From Paraburkholderia atlantica (GTDB lineage Bacteria > Pseudomonadota > Gammaproteobacteria > Burkholderiales > Burkholderiaceae): DNA of 41,822 nucleotides. Each line of letters starts with the position of its first letter. The stretch's first letter is position 1. This document shows, in pieces, positions 32,568 through 41,129 of this stretch. The notes below the pieces were generated by a model. That model was not told where the DNA came from. It was given only the letters and a program-made list of their open reading frames with translations, and did not search any database. The DNA lies in the NCBI RefSeq assembly GCF_009362785.1, contig NZ_WHNQ01000045.1, forward strand, positions 1 through 41,822, in the 5' to 3' direction. Made by a program: the position numbers and the translations under genes.

Positions 32568-33701
32568 ATGGGTAACCCGATTCTTCAATTCGGCACGAGT
32601 CGCTTTCTGCAGGCGCACGCTGATCTGTTCGTGTCGGCGGCGCTCGATACGGGCCGCGCGCTGGGTCACGTGACCGTCGTGCAGACGACGGCCAACCCCG
32701 AGAGCCTCGCGCGCATCGACGCGTTACGCGCGCATCGGCAGTACGAGGTGCGCATTCGCGGTCTGCGCCGCGAAGCGGTGATCGATACGACCACGCAATG
32801 TCATGCGATCAGCGAGGCATTGAATGCGAATACCGATTGGCCAACGGTGGTGGAGCGCTTTGCGCGCGACGCGCGCGTCGTGATCTCGAACACCGGCGAC
32901 CGAGGCTACGAGTGTTTCGCCGACGACACCGCCGAGCTATTGCGCGATGACACGAGCGTGCCGCGCGGATTCGCGGCGAAGCTCGTGGTGCTGCTGCATG
33001 CGCGCTTCAAGGCCGGCGCGGCACCGCTGACGCTGCTGCCATGCGAACTCGTGTCGGGCAACGGCGATACGCTGCGCGGTCTCGTCGTCGATATCGCGCG
33101 CGGCTGGGGTGCCGGGATCGAGTTCTTGCGCTACATCGAGCACACGTGCATCTGGGTCAATTCGCTGGTGGACCGCATCGTGTCCGAGCCGATCCGGCCG
33201 GCCGGCGCAGTTGCCGAACCCTATGCGTTGTGGGCGATCGAGCGGCGTGCCGGCATGGTGCTGCCATGCGAGCACGAAGCGATGATCGTCACCGACGATC
33301 TGTTGCACTACGAGCGCCTGAAGCTGCTGCTGCTGAATCTCGGGCATACGTGGCTTGCCGAGCGCTGGCAGACCGACGCGCGCGATCCCGACGAGAACGT
33401 GCTGCACGCGATGCGCGATCCGCTGCTACGTGCCGATCTCGAATCGCTGTGGCGCGACGAGGTACTGCCGGTCTTCGATGCGCTCGGTCAGGGCAGCGAC
33501 GCGCGCGCCTACCTCGACGACGTGCGCGAGCGTTTCGAAAACCCGTTCCTCGATCATCGCCTCGCCGACATCGCTCGCAATCACGAGCAAAAGAAAGAGC
33601 GGCGCTTCAAACCGGTCATCGACCTTGCGCGCCAGCTCGGCGTGCGTGTCGAGCAACCGCGCCTGAATGCGGCGCTTGCCGCGTGCGCGCAACGCGGATA
33701 G
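32568..33701 (+). CDS. Mannitol dehydrogenase-family reductase (tagaturonate reductase, UxaB-like)
   Basis: A 377-residue NAD-dependent long-chain dehydrogenase. The N-terminal Rossmann region begins ILQFGTSRFLQAHADLF, and the catalytic Lys-Asn-His motif is seen in LKLLLLNLGHTWLAER. IRGLRREAVIDTTTQCHAISEAL resembles the corresponding UxaB region. It would reduce D-tagaturonate to D-altronate between the zinc dehydrogenase and the UxaA-type dehydratase. E. coli UxaB has 483 residues, so this is a short version, closer in length to mannitol-1-phosphate dehydrogenase; both domains are nevertheless complete. It begins 20 nt after the zinc dehydrogenase. Confidence 0.8.
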   Translation: MGNPILQFGTSRFLQAHADLFVSAALDTGRALGHVTVVQTTANPESLARIDALRAHRQYEVRIRGLRREAVIDTTTQCHAISEALNANTDWPTVVERFARDARVVISNTGDRGYECFADDTAELLRDDTSVPRGFAAKLVVLLHARFKAGAAPLTLLPCELVSGNGDTLRGLVVDIARGWGAGIEFLRYIEHTCIWVNSLVDRIVSEPIRPAGAVAEPYALWAIERRAGMVLPCEHEAMIVTDDLLHYERLKLLLLNLGHTWLAERWQTDARDPDENVLHAMRDPLLRADLESLWRDEVLPVFDALGQGSDARAYLDDVRERFENPFLDHRLADIARNHEQKKERRFKPVIDLARQLGVRVEQPRLNAALAACAQRG

Positions 33702-33754
33702 CGGCGCGGGCCGCAAATCCGCAGTCAGTCTGTAGCAACCCCGGCAGCACACCA

Positions 33755-33770
33755 GCGGCCACGTGGCCGC
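33755..33770. repeat. Perfect 16-bp palindrome GCGGCCAC/GTGGCCGC
   Basis: A gap-free perfect palindrome lies in the 117-bp gap between the UxaB-like and MFS genes. It contains CACGTG at its centre. It could be a protein-binding site or form a hairpin that tunes expression inside the operon. No U-run follows, so a terminator is unlikely. Confidence 0.4.
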
Positions 33771-33818
33771 ATGATTCATCCAAATAGATCAGATGCCAGC
33801 CTTGGAGGAGACGTTTTT

Positions 33819-35105
33819 ATGAAGAAGATGCGTTGGGTAGTGATTTTCCTGTGCTTTCTCGCGATCGCGGTGAACTACATCGACCGTGCGAATCTCGCGG
33901 TCGCCGCGCCGCAAATCGAAAAGGCGCTCGGCATCGGCCCCGCCGAGATGGGCTTCATCCTGAGCGGGTTCTTCTGGACCTACGCATTGATGCAGATGCC
34001 GTTCGGCTGGTTCGTCGACCGTGTCGGCGCGCGCATCGCGTTGCCGCTCGCGGTCGGCTGGTGGTCGTTGTTTACCGCGGCCACCGCGGTCACGAGCAGC
34101 GTCGCGGGCATGTTCGGCTGCCGGCTGTTGCTCGGCGTCGGCGAGGCCGGCGCGTATCCGTCCTGCACGAAGCTCGTCAGCCAATGGTTCCAGCCCAAGG
34201 AGCGCGCGCTCGCAACGAGCATCTTCGATAGCGGCTCGCGGGTCGGCTCCGCGCTGTCGATTCCGGTGGTCGCGCTGATCATCGGCACGCTCGGCTGGCA
34301 GGCGGCGTTTATCCTGACCGGCTTGCTCGGTGCGGTGTGGATCGTCGGCTGGTTCGTGATCTATCGGAATCCCGTGCAGGACGCGATGGAGACCGCGCAC
34401 AAAGCCGCGCCGGCGGTTCGAGCACGTGGCGGTCAGGACAACGTGACCTGGGCATCGCTGTTTCGCCACCGCACGCTGTGGGGCATGATGCTCGGCTTCT
34501 TCTGCCTGAACTTCGTGATCTATTTCTTCATTACGTGGTTTCCGAGCTACCTCGTGCAGACGCGTGGATTCTCGCTGAAATCGCTCGGCACGCTCGGCAT
34601 GATTCCGGCGCTGATCGCGATTCCGGGCGGCTGGCTCGGCGGCTATGTGTCCGACGCGCTGTTCCGTCGCGGCTGGAGCCTGACGGCCGCGCGCAAGACC
34701 TGCATGGTCGGCGGCATGCTGCTGTCGTCGGTGATCACGCTGTCGGCGTTCACGGAAAACACGTATCTGATGCTCGCGTTCTTCGGCATCGCCTACGGCA
34801 GCCTCGCGTTCGCCGCGGCGAGCATCTGGTCGCTGCCCTGCGACGTCGCGCCGACGCCGCGCCATGTCGCGTCGATCGGCGGCATCCAGAACTTCGCGTC
34901 GAACCTGGCGGGTATCGTGATTACGACGTTCACCGGCGTGATGGTCGCGATGACGAAAGGCTCGTTCACGATTCCGCTGGTCGTCGCGGGCGGCTTCTGC
35001 TTTCTTGGCGCGTTCAGCTATCTTTTCATCGTGGGACGCATCGAGCCGCTGTCGCTGGAAACGGACAGCCGCGATTTGCCGAAGGGCGCGGGCTCCACGA
35101 TCTGA
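33819..35105 (+). CDS. MFS sugar-acid transporter (ACS family: ExuT/GudP/LgoT type)
   Basis: A 428-residue anion/cation symporter-family transporter with 12 membrane segments. Family motifs are VNYIDRANLAVAAPQIEKALGI at segment 1, FFWTYALMQMPFGWFVDRVGAR, GVGEAGAYPSCTKLVSQWF and IYFFITWFPSYLVQTRGFSL. Relatives carry hexuronates, galactonate, glucarate or L-galactonate with protons. The ATG at 33819 follows GGAGGAG by 8 nt. Its place between a reductase and a dehydratase for sugar acids supports uptake of the operon's aldonate or uronate substrate. Confidence 0.9.
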   Translation: MKKMRWVVIFLCFLAIAVNYIDRANLAVAAPQIEKALGIGPAEMGFILSGFFWTYALMQMPFGWFVDRVGARIALPLAVGWWSLFTAATAVTSSVAGMFGCRLLLGVGEAGAYPSCTKLVSQWFQPKERALATSIFDSGSRVGSALSIPVVALIIGTLGWQAAFILTGLLGAVWIVGWFVIYRNPVQDAMETAHKAAPAVRARGGQDNVTWASLFRHRTLWGMMLGFFCLNFVIYFFITWFPSYLVQTRGFSLKSLGTLGMIPALIAIPGGWLGGYVSDALFRRGWSLTAARKTCMVGGMLLSSVITLSAFTENTYLMLAFFGIAYGSLAFAAASIWSLPCDVAPTPRHVASIGGIQNFASNLAGIVITTFTGVMVAMTKGSFTIPLVVAGGFCFLGAFSYLFIVGRIEPLSLETDSRDLPKGAGSTI

Positions 35106-35153
35106 CCTATTCTGTTTGAACGCATACGGCTAACCCTGTCTTCGAGGTTTTTC

Positions 35154-36701
35154 ATGTCGACTCAAGCTAGCGTTGCATCCGCGATCATCCGCCTGCATCC
35201 CGCCGACGACGTCATCATCGCGACCCGGCAGTTGTTGCCGGGCACGCGCATCGACGCGGAACAACTGGTCGTCGCCGGATTGATTCCACCCGGGCACAAG
35301 ATCGCGACGCGCGACATCGCGCAGGGCGAGCCGGTCAAGCGCTACAACCAGATCATCGGCGTAGCGCGTGAGGCGATCGCGCGCGGCCAGCATGTTCACA
35401 CGCACAATCTCGGCATGTCCGAGTTCGCGCGCGAGCACGCGTTCGGCGCCGATGCGCAGCCCACCGTCTACGTCGACGAGCCCGCGCACTTCATGGGCAT
35501 TCGCCGCGACGACGGCCGCATCGCGACGCGCAATTACATCGGCATTCTGACCAGTGTGAACTGCTCGGCGACGGTCGCGCGCGCGATCGCCGATCATTTC
35601 CGGCGCGACGTGCGTCCCGACGCGCTCGCCGACTATCCGAACGTCGACGGTGTGGTCGCTCTGACGCACGGGCTCGGCTGCGGCATCGACAATCAGGGCG
35701 AGGGCATTGCGATCCTGCGTCGCACGCTCGCCGGTTACGCGGTGCATCCGAACTTCGCGTCGGTGCTGTTCGTCGGGCTAGGCTGCGAGACCAATCAGAT
35801 CGACGGTGTGCTCGCGGCGGGCGGCCTCGACGCCAGCACGACGAAGCTGCGCAGCTTCACGATCCAGGACAGCGGCGGCACGCGCAAGACGATCGAACGC
35901 GGAATCGCGATGGTGCGCGAGATGCTCGCCGACGCGAACCGCGTGCAGCGCGTGCCGGTGCCGGCGGCGCATCTATGCGTCGGTCTGCAATGCGGCGGCT
36001 CTGACGGCTACTCCGGCATCTCCGCGAATCCGGCGCTCGGCGCCGCGGTCGATCGGCTCGTGCGGCATGGCGGCACCGCGATCCTGTCGGAGACGCCGGA
36101 AATCTACGGCGCCGAGCATCTGCTGACGCGCCGCGCGGTGAGCGCCGCGGTCGGCGACAAACTGCTCGCGCGCATCGCATGGTGGCAGGACTATTGCGCG
36201 CGCAATGGCGGCGCGATGGACAACAACCCATCGGCGGGCAACAAGGTGGGCGGCCTGACGACGATCCTCGAAAAATCGCTCGGCGCGGTCGCCAAGGGCG
36301 GCACGACGAATCTGGTCGACGTCTACGAATACGCGCAGCCGATCGCCGCGAAGGGCTTCGTGTTCATGGATTCGCCCGGCTACGACCCGGTGTCCGCGAC
36401 GGGACAGGTCGCCTCGGGCGCGAACCTGATCTGCTTCACGACCGGGCGCGGCTCCGCTTACGGCTGCGCGCCGTCGCCGTCGTTGAAGCTGGCGACCAAC
36501 ACCGCGTTGTGGGAGCGCCAGCAGGACGACATCGATATCAATTGCGGCGGAGTGATCGACGGCAGCGCGAGCATCGACGAACTCGGCGAAGCGATCTTCC
36601 GCATGATGCTCGACTGTGCGTCCGGTACGCGTACCAAGAGCGAACTGCACGGCTATGGGCAGAGCGAGTTCGTGCCCTGGCAGGTCGGCGTGGTGACATG
36701 A
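35154..36701 (+). CDS. uxaA: Altronate dehydratase family protein (UxaA/GarD type)
   Basis: A 515-residue iron-dependent sugar-acid dehydratase. The N-terminal SAF domain occupies about residues 10-85 (ADDVIIATRQLLPGTRIDA) and the large C-terminal dehydratase domain the rest. Motifs are YIGILTSVNCSATVAR, THGLGCGID, LGCETNQIDG, LQCGGSDGYSGISANPALG and DNNPSAGNKVGGLTTILEKSLGA. D-altronate would become 2-keto-3-deoxygluconate (KDG). GarD (galactarate) has the same architecture, but the UxaB-like neighbour favours altronate. Uronate isomerase (UxaC) and the KDG kinase and aldolase are absent here. Confidence 0.88.
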   Translation: MSTQASVASAIIRLHPADDVIIATRQLLPGTRIDAEQLVVAGLIPPGHKIATRDIAQGEPVKRYNQIIGVAREAIARGQHVHTHNLGMSEFAREHAFGADAQPTVYVDEPAHFMGIRRDDGRIATRNYIGILTSVNCSATVARAIADHFRRDVRPDALADYPNVDGVVALTHGLGCGIDNQGEGIAILRRTLAGYAVHPNFASVLFVGLGCETNQIDGVLAAGGLDASTTKLRSFTIQDSGGTRKTIERGIAMVREMLADANRVQRVPVPAAHLCVGLQCGGSDGYSGISANPALGAAVDRLVRHGGTAILSETPEIYGAEHLLTRRAVSAAVGDKLLARIAWWQDYCARNGGAMDNNPSAGNKVGGLTTILEKSLGAVAKGGTTNLVDVYEYAQPIAAKGFVFMDSPGYDPVSATGQVASGANLICFTTGRGSAYGCAPSPSLKLATNTALWERQQDDIDINCGGVIDGSASIDELGEAIFRMMLDCASGTRTKSELHGYGQSEFVPWQVGVVT

Positions 36702-36768
36702 GCGGGTGCATTGCAGCGACACAACCAACAACCAGATAGACAAGTAAACCACGCACTGGAGGATGTAA

Positions 36769-38028
36769 TTGGAACGCCGCCTTTATGCAGGCCGCGACGT
36801 GAAGCGCGCGCACAGCATCGATGATCTGCGCGCGATGGCCCGCAAGCGTCTGCCGAATTTCTGTTTCGAGTATGTCGAGGGCGGTGCGGAAGACGAAGCG
36901 ACACTGCGCCGCAATCGCGACGTGTTCCGCGAAATCGCTTTTCTGCCGCGCACGCTGGTGAACGTCGAAAAGCGCAAGCAGAGCGTGACGTTGTTCGGCG
37001 AGCGCAGCGCGTCGCCGTTCATGATCGGCCCGACCGGCTATAGCGGCCTGATGTTTCGCGAAGGCGACGTCAAGCTCGCCAGTGCCGCGGCGGCGGCCGG
37101 TATTCCGTTCGTGCTGAGCAACGTGTCGACGGTCTCGCTGGAGGACGTCGTGCAGCGCGCGGGCGGCCGCGTGTGGATGCAGGTCTACATGTACCGCACT
37201 CGGGAATCTCTCGCGAAACTGGCGCAGCGCGCGAAGGCCGCGGGTATCGAGGCGCTGGTCGTCACGACCGATAGCGCGGTGTTCGGCAAGCGTGAATGGG
37301 ACCTGCGCAACTACATCGAGCCACTGAAGCTCGACTGGCGCAACAAGTTCGACGTGCTGCGCCATCCGGGCTGGATGGCCAACGTGCTGTGGCCCAACGG
37401 CATGCCGCGCTTCGCGAACCTCGGCGACCTGCTGCCGCCGGGGCAGGACAGCGTGAAGGGCGCGACGATCACACTGGGCCGGGAACTCGACCCGTCGTTA
37501 TCTTGGGACGATATCCGCTGGCTGCGCGATCTGTGGCCGCGTCGGCTGATCGTCAAAGGCGTGCTCGGTGCGCCGGATGCGCTGAAGGCGCTGGAGGCCG
37601 GCGTCGACGGCATCGTGCTGTCGAACCACGGCGGGCGCCAACTCGACAGCGCGGTATCGGCGATGGACGTGCTGCCCGAAGTCGTCGAGCAGGTTGGGGG
37701 TAAGCTGTGCGTGATGCTCGACGGCGGATTTCGCCGCGGCTCCGAGATCCTGAAGGCGGTCGCGCTGGGCGCCGACGCGGTATTGCTCGGACGCGCGACC
37801 ACCTATGGTCTGAGCGCGGGCGGTCAGCCGGGTGTCGAGCGGGCCATCGAGATTCTGCAGACCGAGATCGACCGGGCGCTCGGCTTGCTGGGCTGCTGCG
37901 ATATCGCCGGGCTCGACCGCAGTTATCTGCGTTGGCCAGGGCAGCAGGCGCCGCTGTCGCGCGCGCAAGCGCAAGCGCAAACGCAATCCCAAACGGTGCA
38001 GGCGCGCGTAGCGGCTCTGTCCGTCTGA
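36769..38028 (+). CDS. FMN-dependent 2-hydroxyacid dehydrogenase (L-lactate/mandelate type)
   Basis: A 419-residue TIM-barrel FMN enzyme of the glycolate oxidase/lactate dehydrogenase family. Active-site residues can be located: Tyr in CFEYVEGGA near 37, Tyr in MQVYMYRTRE, Asp in VTTDSAVFGKREWDLRN, Lys in LIVKGVL, and His/Arg in SNHGGRQLD. FMN phosphate is held by DGGFRRG and LLGRATTYG. It should oxidise an L-2-hydroxyacid to the 2-keto acid. The start is a TTG at 36769 with GGAGG 6 nt upstream; no in-frame ATG fits. A Gln-Ala repeat (RAQAQAQTQSQ) marks the C-terminus. The exact substrate is unknown. Confidence 0.88.
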   Translation: MERRLYAGRDVKRAHSIDDLRAMARKRLPNFCFEYVEGGAEDEATLRRNRDVFREIAFLPRTLVNVEKRKQSVTLFGERSASPFMIGPTGYSGLMFREGDVKLASAAAAAGIPFVLSNVSTVSLEDVVQRAGGRVWMQVYMYRTRESLAKLAQRAKAAGIEALVVTTDSAVFGKREWDLRNYIEPLKLDWRNKFDVLRHPGWMANVLWPNGMPRFANLGDLLPPGQDSVKGATITLGRELDPSLSWDDIRWLRDLWPRRLIVKGVLGAPDALKALEAGVDGIVLSNHGGRQLDSAVSAMDVLPEVVEQVGGKLCVMLDGGFRRGSEILKAVALGADAVLLGRATTYGLSAGGQPGVERAIEILQTEIDRALGLLGCCDIAGLDRSYLRWPGQQAPLSRAQAQAQTQSQTVQARVAALSV

Positions 38029-38045
38029 CGAACCGGAGATATCTG

Positions 38046-39464
38046 ATGCAGCAACAACCGAACGCCGCGACCCGCGGTAACGAAGCCGTCGCCGCGCTGC
38101 GCGAAGCGCTCGGCGCGGACATCGTGAGTCTGCCGGCCGAATTTGGCGGGCGGCAGTTCGCGGACTGGAGCGGCACGCCATCCACCGATCCGATCGCGCT
38201 GATTCGCCCGCGCACGACCGAAGAGGTCGCCACCGCGCTCAGGATCTGCCATCAATTCCGCCAGCCGGTCGTCACGCAAGGCGGCATGACCGGGCACGCG
38301 GGCGGCGCCTGCGTGCTCGGCGGCGAAGTCGCGCTGAGCGTCGAGCGGATGAGCGGCGTCATCGACATCGATCCGGTCAGCGCGACGCTGACCGTGTTCG
38401 CGGGCACACCGCTGCAGGTCGTGCAGGAAGCGGCCGATCACGCCGGCTTCATGTTCGCGCTCGACCTCGGCGCGCGCGGCAGTTGCACGATCGGCGGCAA
38501 CATCGCAACTAATGCGGGCGGCAATCGCGTGATCCGCTACGGGATGATGCGCGACCAGGTGCTCGATGTCGAAGCGGTGCTCGCGGACGGCAGCGTGATC
38601 GGCGGCGAGCGCAAGATGATCAAGAACAATACCGGCTACGACCTGCGCAACCTGCTGACCGGCAGCGAAGGCACGCTCGGGGTCATCACGCGCGCGGTGC
38701 TGCGCCTGCGCGCCAAACCGCGCGCGATCTCGACCGCATGGTGCGGCATGCCGGACTACGCGGCGGTGACCACGCTGCTCGGCCGCGCACAGGAACGGCT
38801 GCCGGCCGGCGTGTCCGCGTTCGAGGTCATGTGGCCCAGCTATTGCGACTTCGTGCGGGAACGCCTGCCCGAACTGCGCGTGCCGCTCGGCAGCGATCAC
38901 GCTTACTACGTATTGCTCGAGACTTGCGGCGCGGACCCGGAGCGGCAGTCGGCGGCGTTCGAGGACTTTCTCGCCGACATGCTCGACGACGGCGTGATCG
39001 CCGACGCCGCGATCGCGCAATCGGACGCGGACGCCGCGGCATTCTGGGCGATTCGCGACGCGCCGGCCGAATATCCACGGCTGATCCCGGGACGCATCTC
39101 GTTCGACATCAGCTTCGCGGTCGCGCAGGCGGGCGACGCGGCGCAGCGTTGCGACGAGCGGCTGCGCGCGCGCTGGCCGCAAGCGACGATCCTCGTGTAC
39201 GGGCATCTCGGCGACGGCAATCTGCACGTGGTGGCGCAGGAACCCGGCTGGACCGACGCGGACATCGACGACGTCAAGCGCGTCGTCTATGAACTCACCG
39301 GGGAAATGGGCGGCTCGGTATCGGCCGAGCATGGGATCGGCGAGGAGAAGCTGGGCGTGCTCGGCCTGTCGCGCTCGCCGGCCGAACTCGCCGCGATGAA
39401 GGCGATCAAGCTTGCGCTCGATCCGCACAATATCCTGAACCCTGGCAAGGTGATCGCGATGTAG
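38046..39464 (+). CDS. FAD-linked 2-hydroxyacid oxidase (GlcD/D-lactate dehydrogenase type)
   Basis: A 472-residue flavoprotein of the FAD PCMH family. The FAD-binding domain (about residues 35-225) has VVTQGGMTGHAGG, TIGGNIATNAGGNRVIRYG and GSEGTLGVITRAVL. The C-terminal cap domain ends with GHLGDGNLHV, SAEHGIGEEKLG and LDPHNILNPGKV, the usual GlcD/Dld ending. It should oxidise a D-2-hydroxyacid such as D-lactate or a sugar-derived acid, passing electrons to the respiratory chain. GGAG precedes the ATG, 17 nt after the FMN enzyme. A hairpin 50 nt past the stop probably ends the operon. Confidence 0.9.
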   Translation: MQQQPNAATRGNEAVAALREALGADIVSLPAEFGGRQFADWSGTPSTDPIALIRPRTTEEVATALRICHQFRQPVVTQGGMTGHAGGACVLGGEVALSVERMSGVIDIDPVSATLTVFAGTPLQVVQEAADHAGFMFALDLGARGSCTIGGNIATNAGGNRVIRYGMMRDQVLDVEAVLADGSVIGGERKMIKNNTGYDLRNLLTGSEGTLGVITRAVLRLRAKPRAISTAWCGMPDYAAVTTLLGRAQERLPAGVSAFEVMWPSYCDFVRERLPELRVPLGSDHAYYVLLETCGADPERQSAAFEDFLADMLDDGVIADAAIAQSDADAAAFWAIRDAPAEYPRLIPGRISFDISFAVAQAGDAAQRCDERLRARWPQATILVYGHLGDGNLHVVAQEPGWTDADIDDVKRVVYELTGEMGGSVSAEHGIGEEKLGVLGLSRSPAELAAMKAIKLALDPHNILNPGKVIAM

Positions 39465-39513
39465 GGTGCGGTGGTTTTTCGCTTCACGCGTCAATGTGGC
39501 GCGCGCAATCCTG

Positions 39514-39541
39514 GCGCGTTCCTGGTCGATCGGGAACGCGC
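39514..39541 (+). terminator. Likely terminator of the sugar-acid operon
   Basis: A perfect 9-bp stem GCGCGTTCC/GGAACGCGC with a 10-nt loop begins 50 nt past the FAD oxidase stop and is followed by TTCTTC. The short, interrupted U-run makes it a moderate intrinsic terminator. Confidence 0.55.
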
Positions 39542-39596
39542 TTCTTCGACGTGACATCCAATCCCATATCCGCAACGGAGTATAGGGAGATGTCAT

Positions 39597-40133
39597 ATGA
39601 AACTCATCATCCACACAGTGCTGGCGGCGGCGCTTGCGTTAGCGAGCATCGCGTCTGGTGCGCAAGGCACCGGACCGAGCGATCCGCAGATCGCCGCGAT
39701 CGTCGTGACCGCAAATCAGGTCGATATCGACGCGGGTAAGCTCGCGGAAACCAAAACGAAATCGAAGGACGTGAAGGCTTTCGCGCAGCAAATGGTCACC
39801 GATCACACCGGCGTCAACAAGGCCGCGACGGATCTCGCGAAGAAGCTCAACGTGACTCCCGAGGACAATCCGACGAGTCAAAACATAAAGCAGGGCGGGG
39901 ACGAGAACATCGCCAGGCTGAAGACGCTTGCGGGTGCCAGCTTCGATAAAGCCTATATCGATCACGAGGTCACCTATCATGAAAGCGTGATTGACGCGCT
40001 CGACAAGACGCTGATTCCGAGCGCGAAGAACGACGAACTGAAGGCGCTGCTCGTGAAAGTGCGCCCGGCGTTCGTCGCGCATCTCGAACATGCGCGCCAT
40101 GTGCAGGCGGAACTGGCGAAGAGCGGTGCGTGA
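39597..40133 (+). CDS. DUF4142 secreted protein (ferritin-like four-helix fold)
   Basis: A 178-residue exported protein of the DUF4142 family. A Sec signal peptide is seen (MKLIIHTVLAAALALASIASGAQG). The mature part is four long helices with conserved patterns: DPQIAAIVVTANQVDIDAGKLAE, VKAFAQQMVTDHTGVNK and FDKAYIDHEVTYHESVIDALD. The His and Glu residues in the last two helices resemble ferritin-like metal sites, but binding is unproven. AGGGAGATGTCAT precedes the ATG. Its stop is 1 nt before the cupredoxin start, so they form an operon with the ECF sigma factor. The family's function is unknown. Confidence 0.88.
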   Translation: MKLIIHTVLAAALALASIASGAQGTGPSDPQIAAIVVTANQVDIDAGKLAETKTKSKDVKAFAQQMVTDHTGVNKAATDLAKKLNVTPEDNPTSQNIKQGGDENIARLKTLAGASFDKAYIDHEVTYHESVIDALDKTLIPSAKNDELKALLVKVRPAFVAHLEHARHVQAELAKSGA

Positions 40134-40134
40134 T

Positions 40135-40440
40135 ATGCGCCTGCTCGTTTGTCTGATGGGCGTGCTCGTGTTGCACGTCGATGCGATGGCGGCGACGTAC
40201 GTCGTCGTGATCGAACAGATGCGGTTCAATCCGTCCGCGTTGACGGTCGCGCGCGGTGATCGCGTGGTGTGGATCAACAAGGACCCGTTTCCGCACACCG
40301 CGACCGCTGATGCGAAAGCGTTCGATTCGCATGACATCGCGCCGGATGCATCGTGGAGTTACGTGGCGGCCAAGGGGGGACGCTACGTGTATTCGTGCAC
40401 GCTGCATCCGACGATGCACGCAGTTCTGAACGTACGATGA
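40135..40440 (+). CDS. Small periplasmic cupredoxin
   Basis: A 101-residue plastocyanin/azurin-like blue-copper protein. After a short signal peptide (MRLLVCLMGVLVLHVDAMA) comes a single beta-sandwich domain with MRFNPSALTVARGDRVVWINKDPFPHTA. Type-1 copper ligands are visible as the His of FPHTA, then Cys, His and a Met in SCTLHPTMH. It could carry electrons or hold copper in the periplasm. It starts 1 nt after the DUF4142 stop, and its own stop overlaps the sigma-factor ATG by 4 nt, so all three are co-translated. Confidence 0.88.
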   Translation: MRLLVCLMGVLVLHVDAMAATYVVVIEQMRFNPSALTVARGDRVVWINKDPFPHTATADAKAFDSHDIAPDASWSYVAAKGGRYVYSCTLHPTMHAVLNVR

Positions 40441-41129
40441 AAGCGATGATGAATCTTCCTGTTGAGACCACTGACGACGACCTCGGCATCGCGCGCCGCA
40501 TCGCCGCGGGCGAGCGTGACGCGTTCGAGCTGCTGATGCGAAGGCATAACCGCCGGCTCTACCGCATCGCGCGCGCGACCTTGCGCAACGACGCCGAGGC
40601 GGAAGATGCGCTACAGGATGCGTATCTGCACGCGTACAGAGCGATCAGCCAGTTTCGCGGTGATTCGCAATTGTTCACGTGGCTGTCGCGGCTCGTGCTC
40701 AACGAATGCTTTGCGCGATTGCGGCGCTCGGCGCGGCGCCAGAATGTGATTCCGATCGTGGACGCGCCCGAATACATCGAACATGACGATGCAATGACCC
40801 CACACGACGACGATGCCCCCGACCGGGCGCTTGCGCGTTCGCAAGTGCGCGCGCTGCTCGAACGCAAACTCGATGAATTGCCCGAGCCGTTTCGCGTCGT
40901 ATTCGTGCTGCGCGCGATCGAGGAAATGAGCGCCGAGGAGACTGCGCAGTGTCTGAACATTCCCGAAGCGACGGTGCGGAGCCGGCATTTTCGCGCGCGC
41001 AGCATGCTGCGCGAGTCGCTCGCTCAGGCGCTCGATGTCGCCGAGCGCGACGTGTTCGAATTCGGCGGGGCGCAGTGCGATCGCATCGTTGCGAGCGTCC
41101 TGGCGAAAATATCCGGTGGCGCGTCATAG
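40437..41129 (+). CDS. ECF-type RNA polymerase sigma factor
   Basis: A 230-residue extracytoplasmic-function sigma factor of the RpoE/sigma-70 group. Region 2 reads FELLMRRHNRRLYRIARATLRN, then AEAEDALQDAYLHAYRAISQFRG. Region 4 is LPEPFRVVFVLRAIEEMSAEETA with the helix-turn-helix NIPEATVRSRHFRARSMLRE. A His/Asp-rich linker (EYIEHDDAMTPHDDD) joins them. A 25-residue tail after region 4 (DVFEFGGAQCDRIVASVLAKI) is seen in some ECF proteins that lack a separate anti-sigma gene. None is adjacent here. The ATG overlaps the cupredoxin stop (ATGA), and the 3' end overlaps the kinase remnant by 6 nt. Confidence 0.92.
   Translation: MKAMMNLPVETTDDDLGIARRIAAGERDAFELLMRRHNRRLYRIARATLRNDAEAEDALQDAYLHAYRAISQFRGDSQLFTWLSRLVLNECFARLRRSARRQNVIPIVDAPEYIEHDDAMTPHDDDAPDRALARSQVRALLERKLDELPEPFRVVFVLRAIEEMSAEETAQCLNIPEATVRSRHFRARSMLRESLAQALDVAERDVFEFGGAQCDRIVASVLAKISGGAS

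Noticed and set aside
40090..40134. Longer N-terminus for the cupredoxin
   Set aside because: It would overlap the DUF4142 gene by 44 nt and place a basic stretch before a good signal peptide that starts at 40135.
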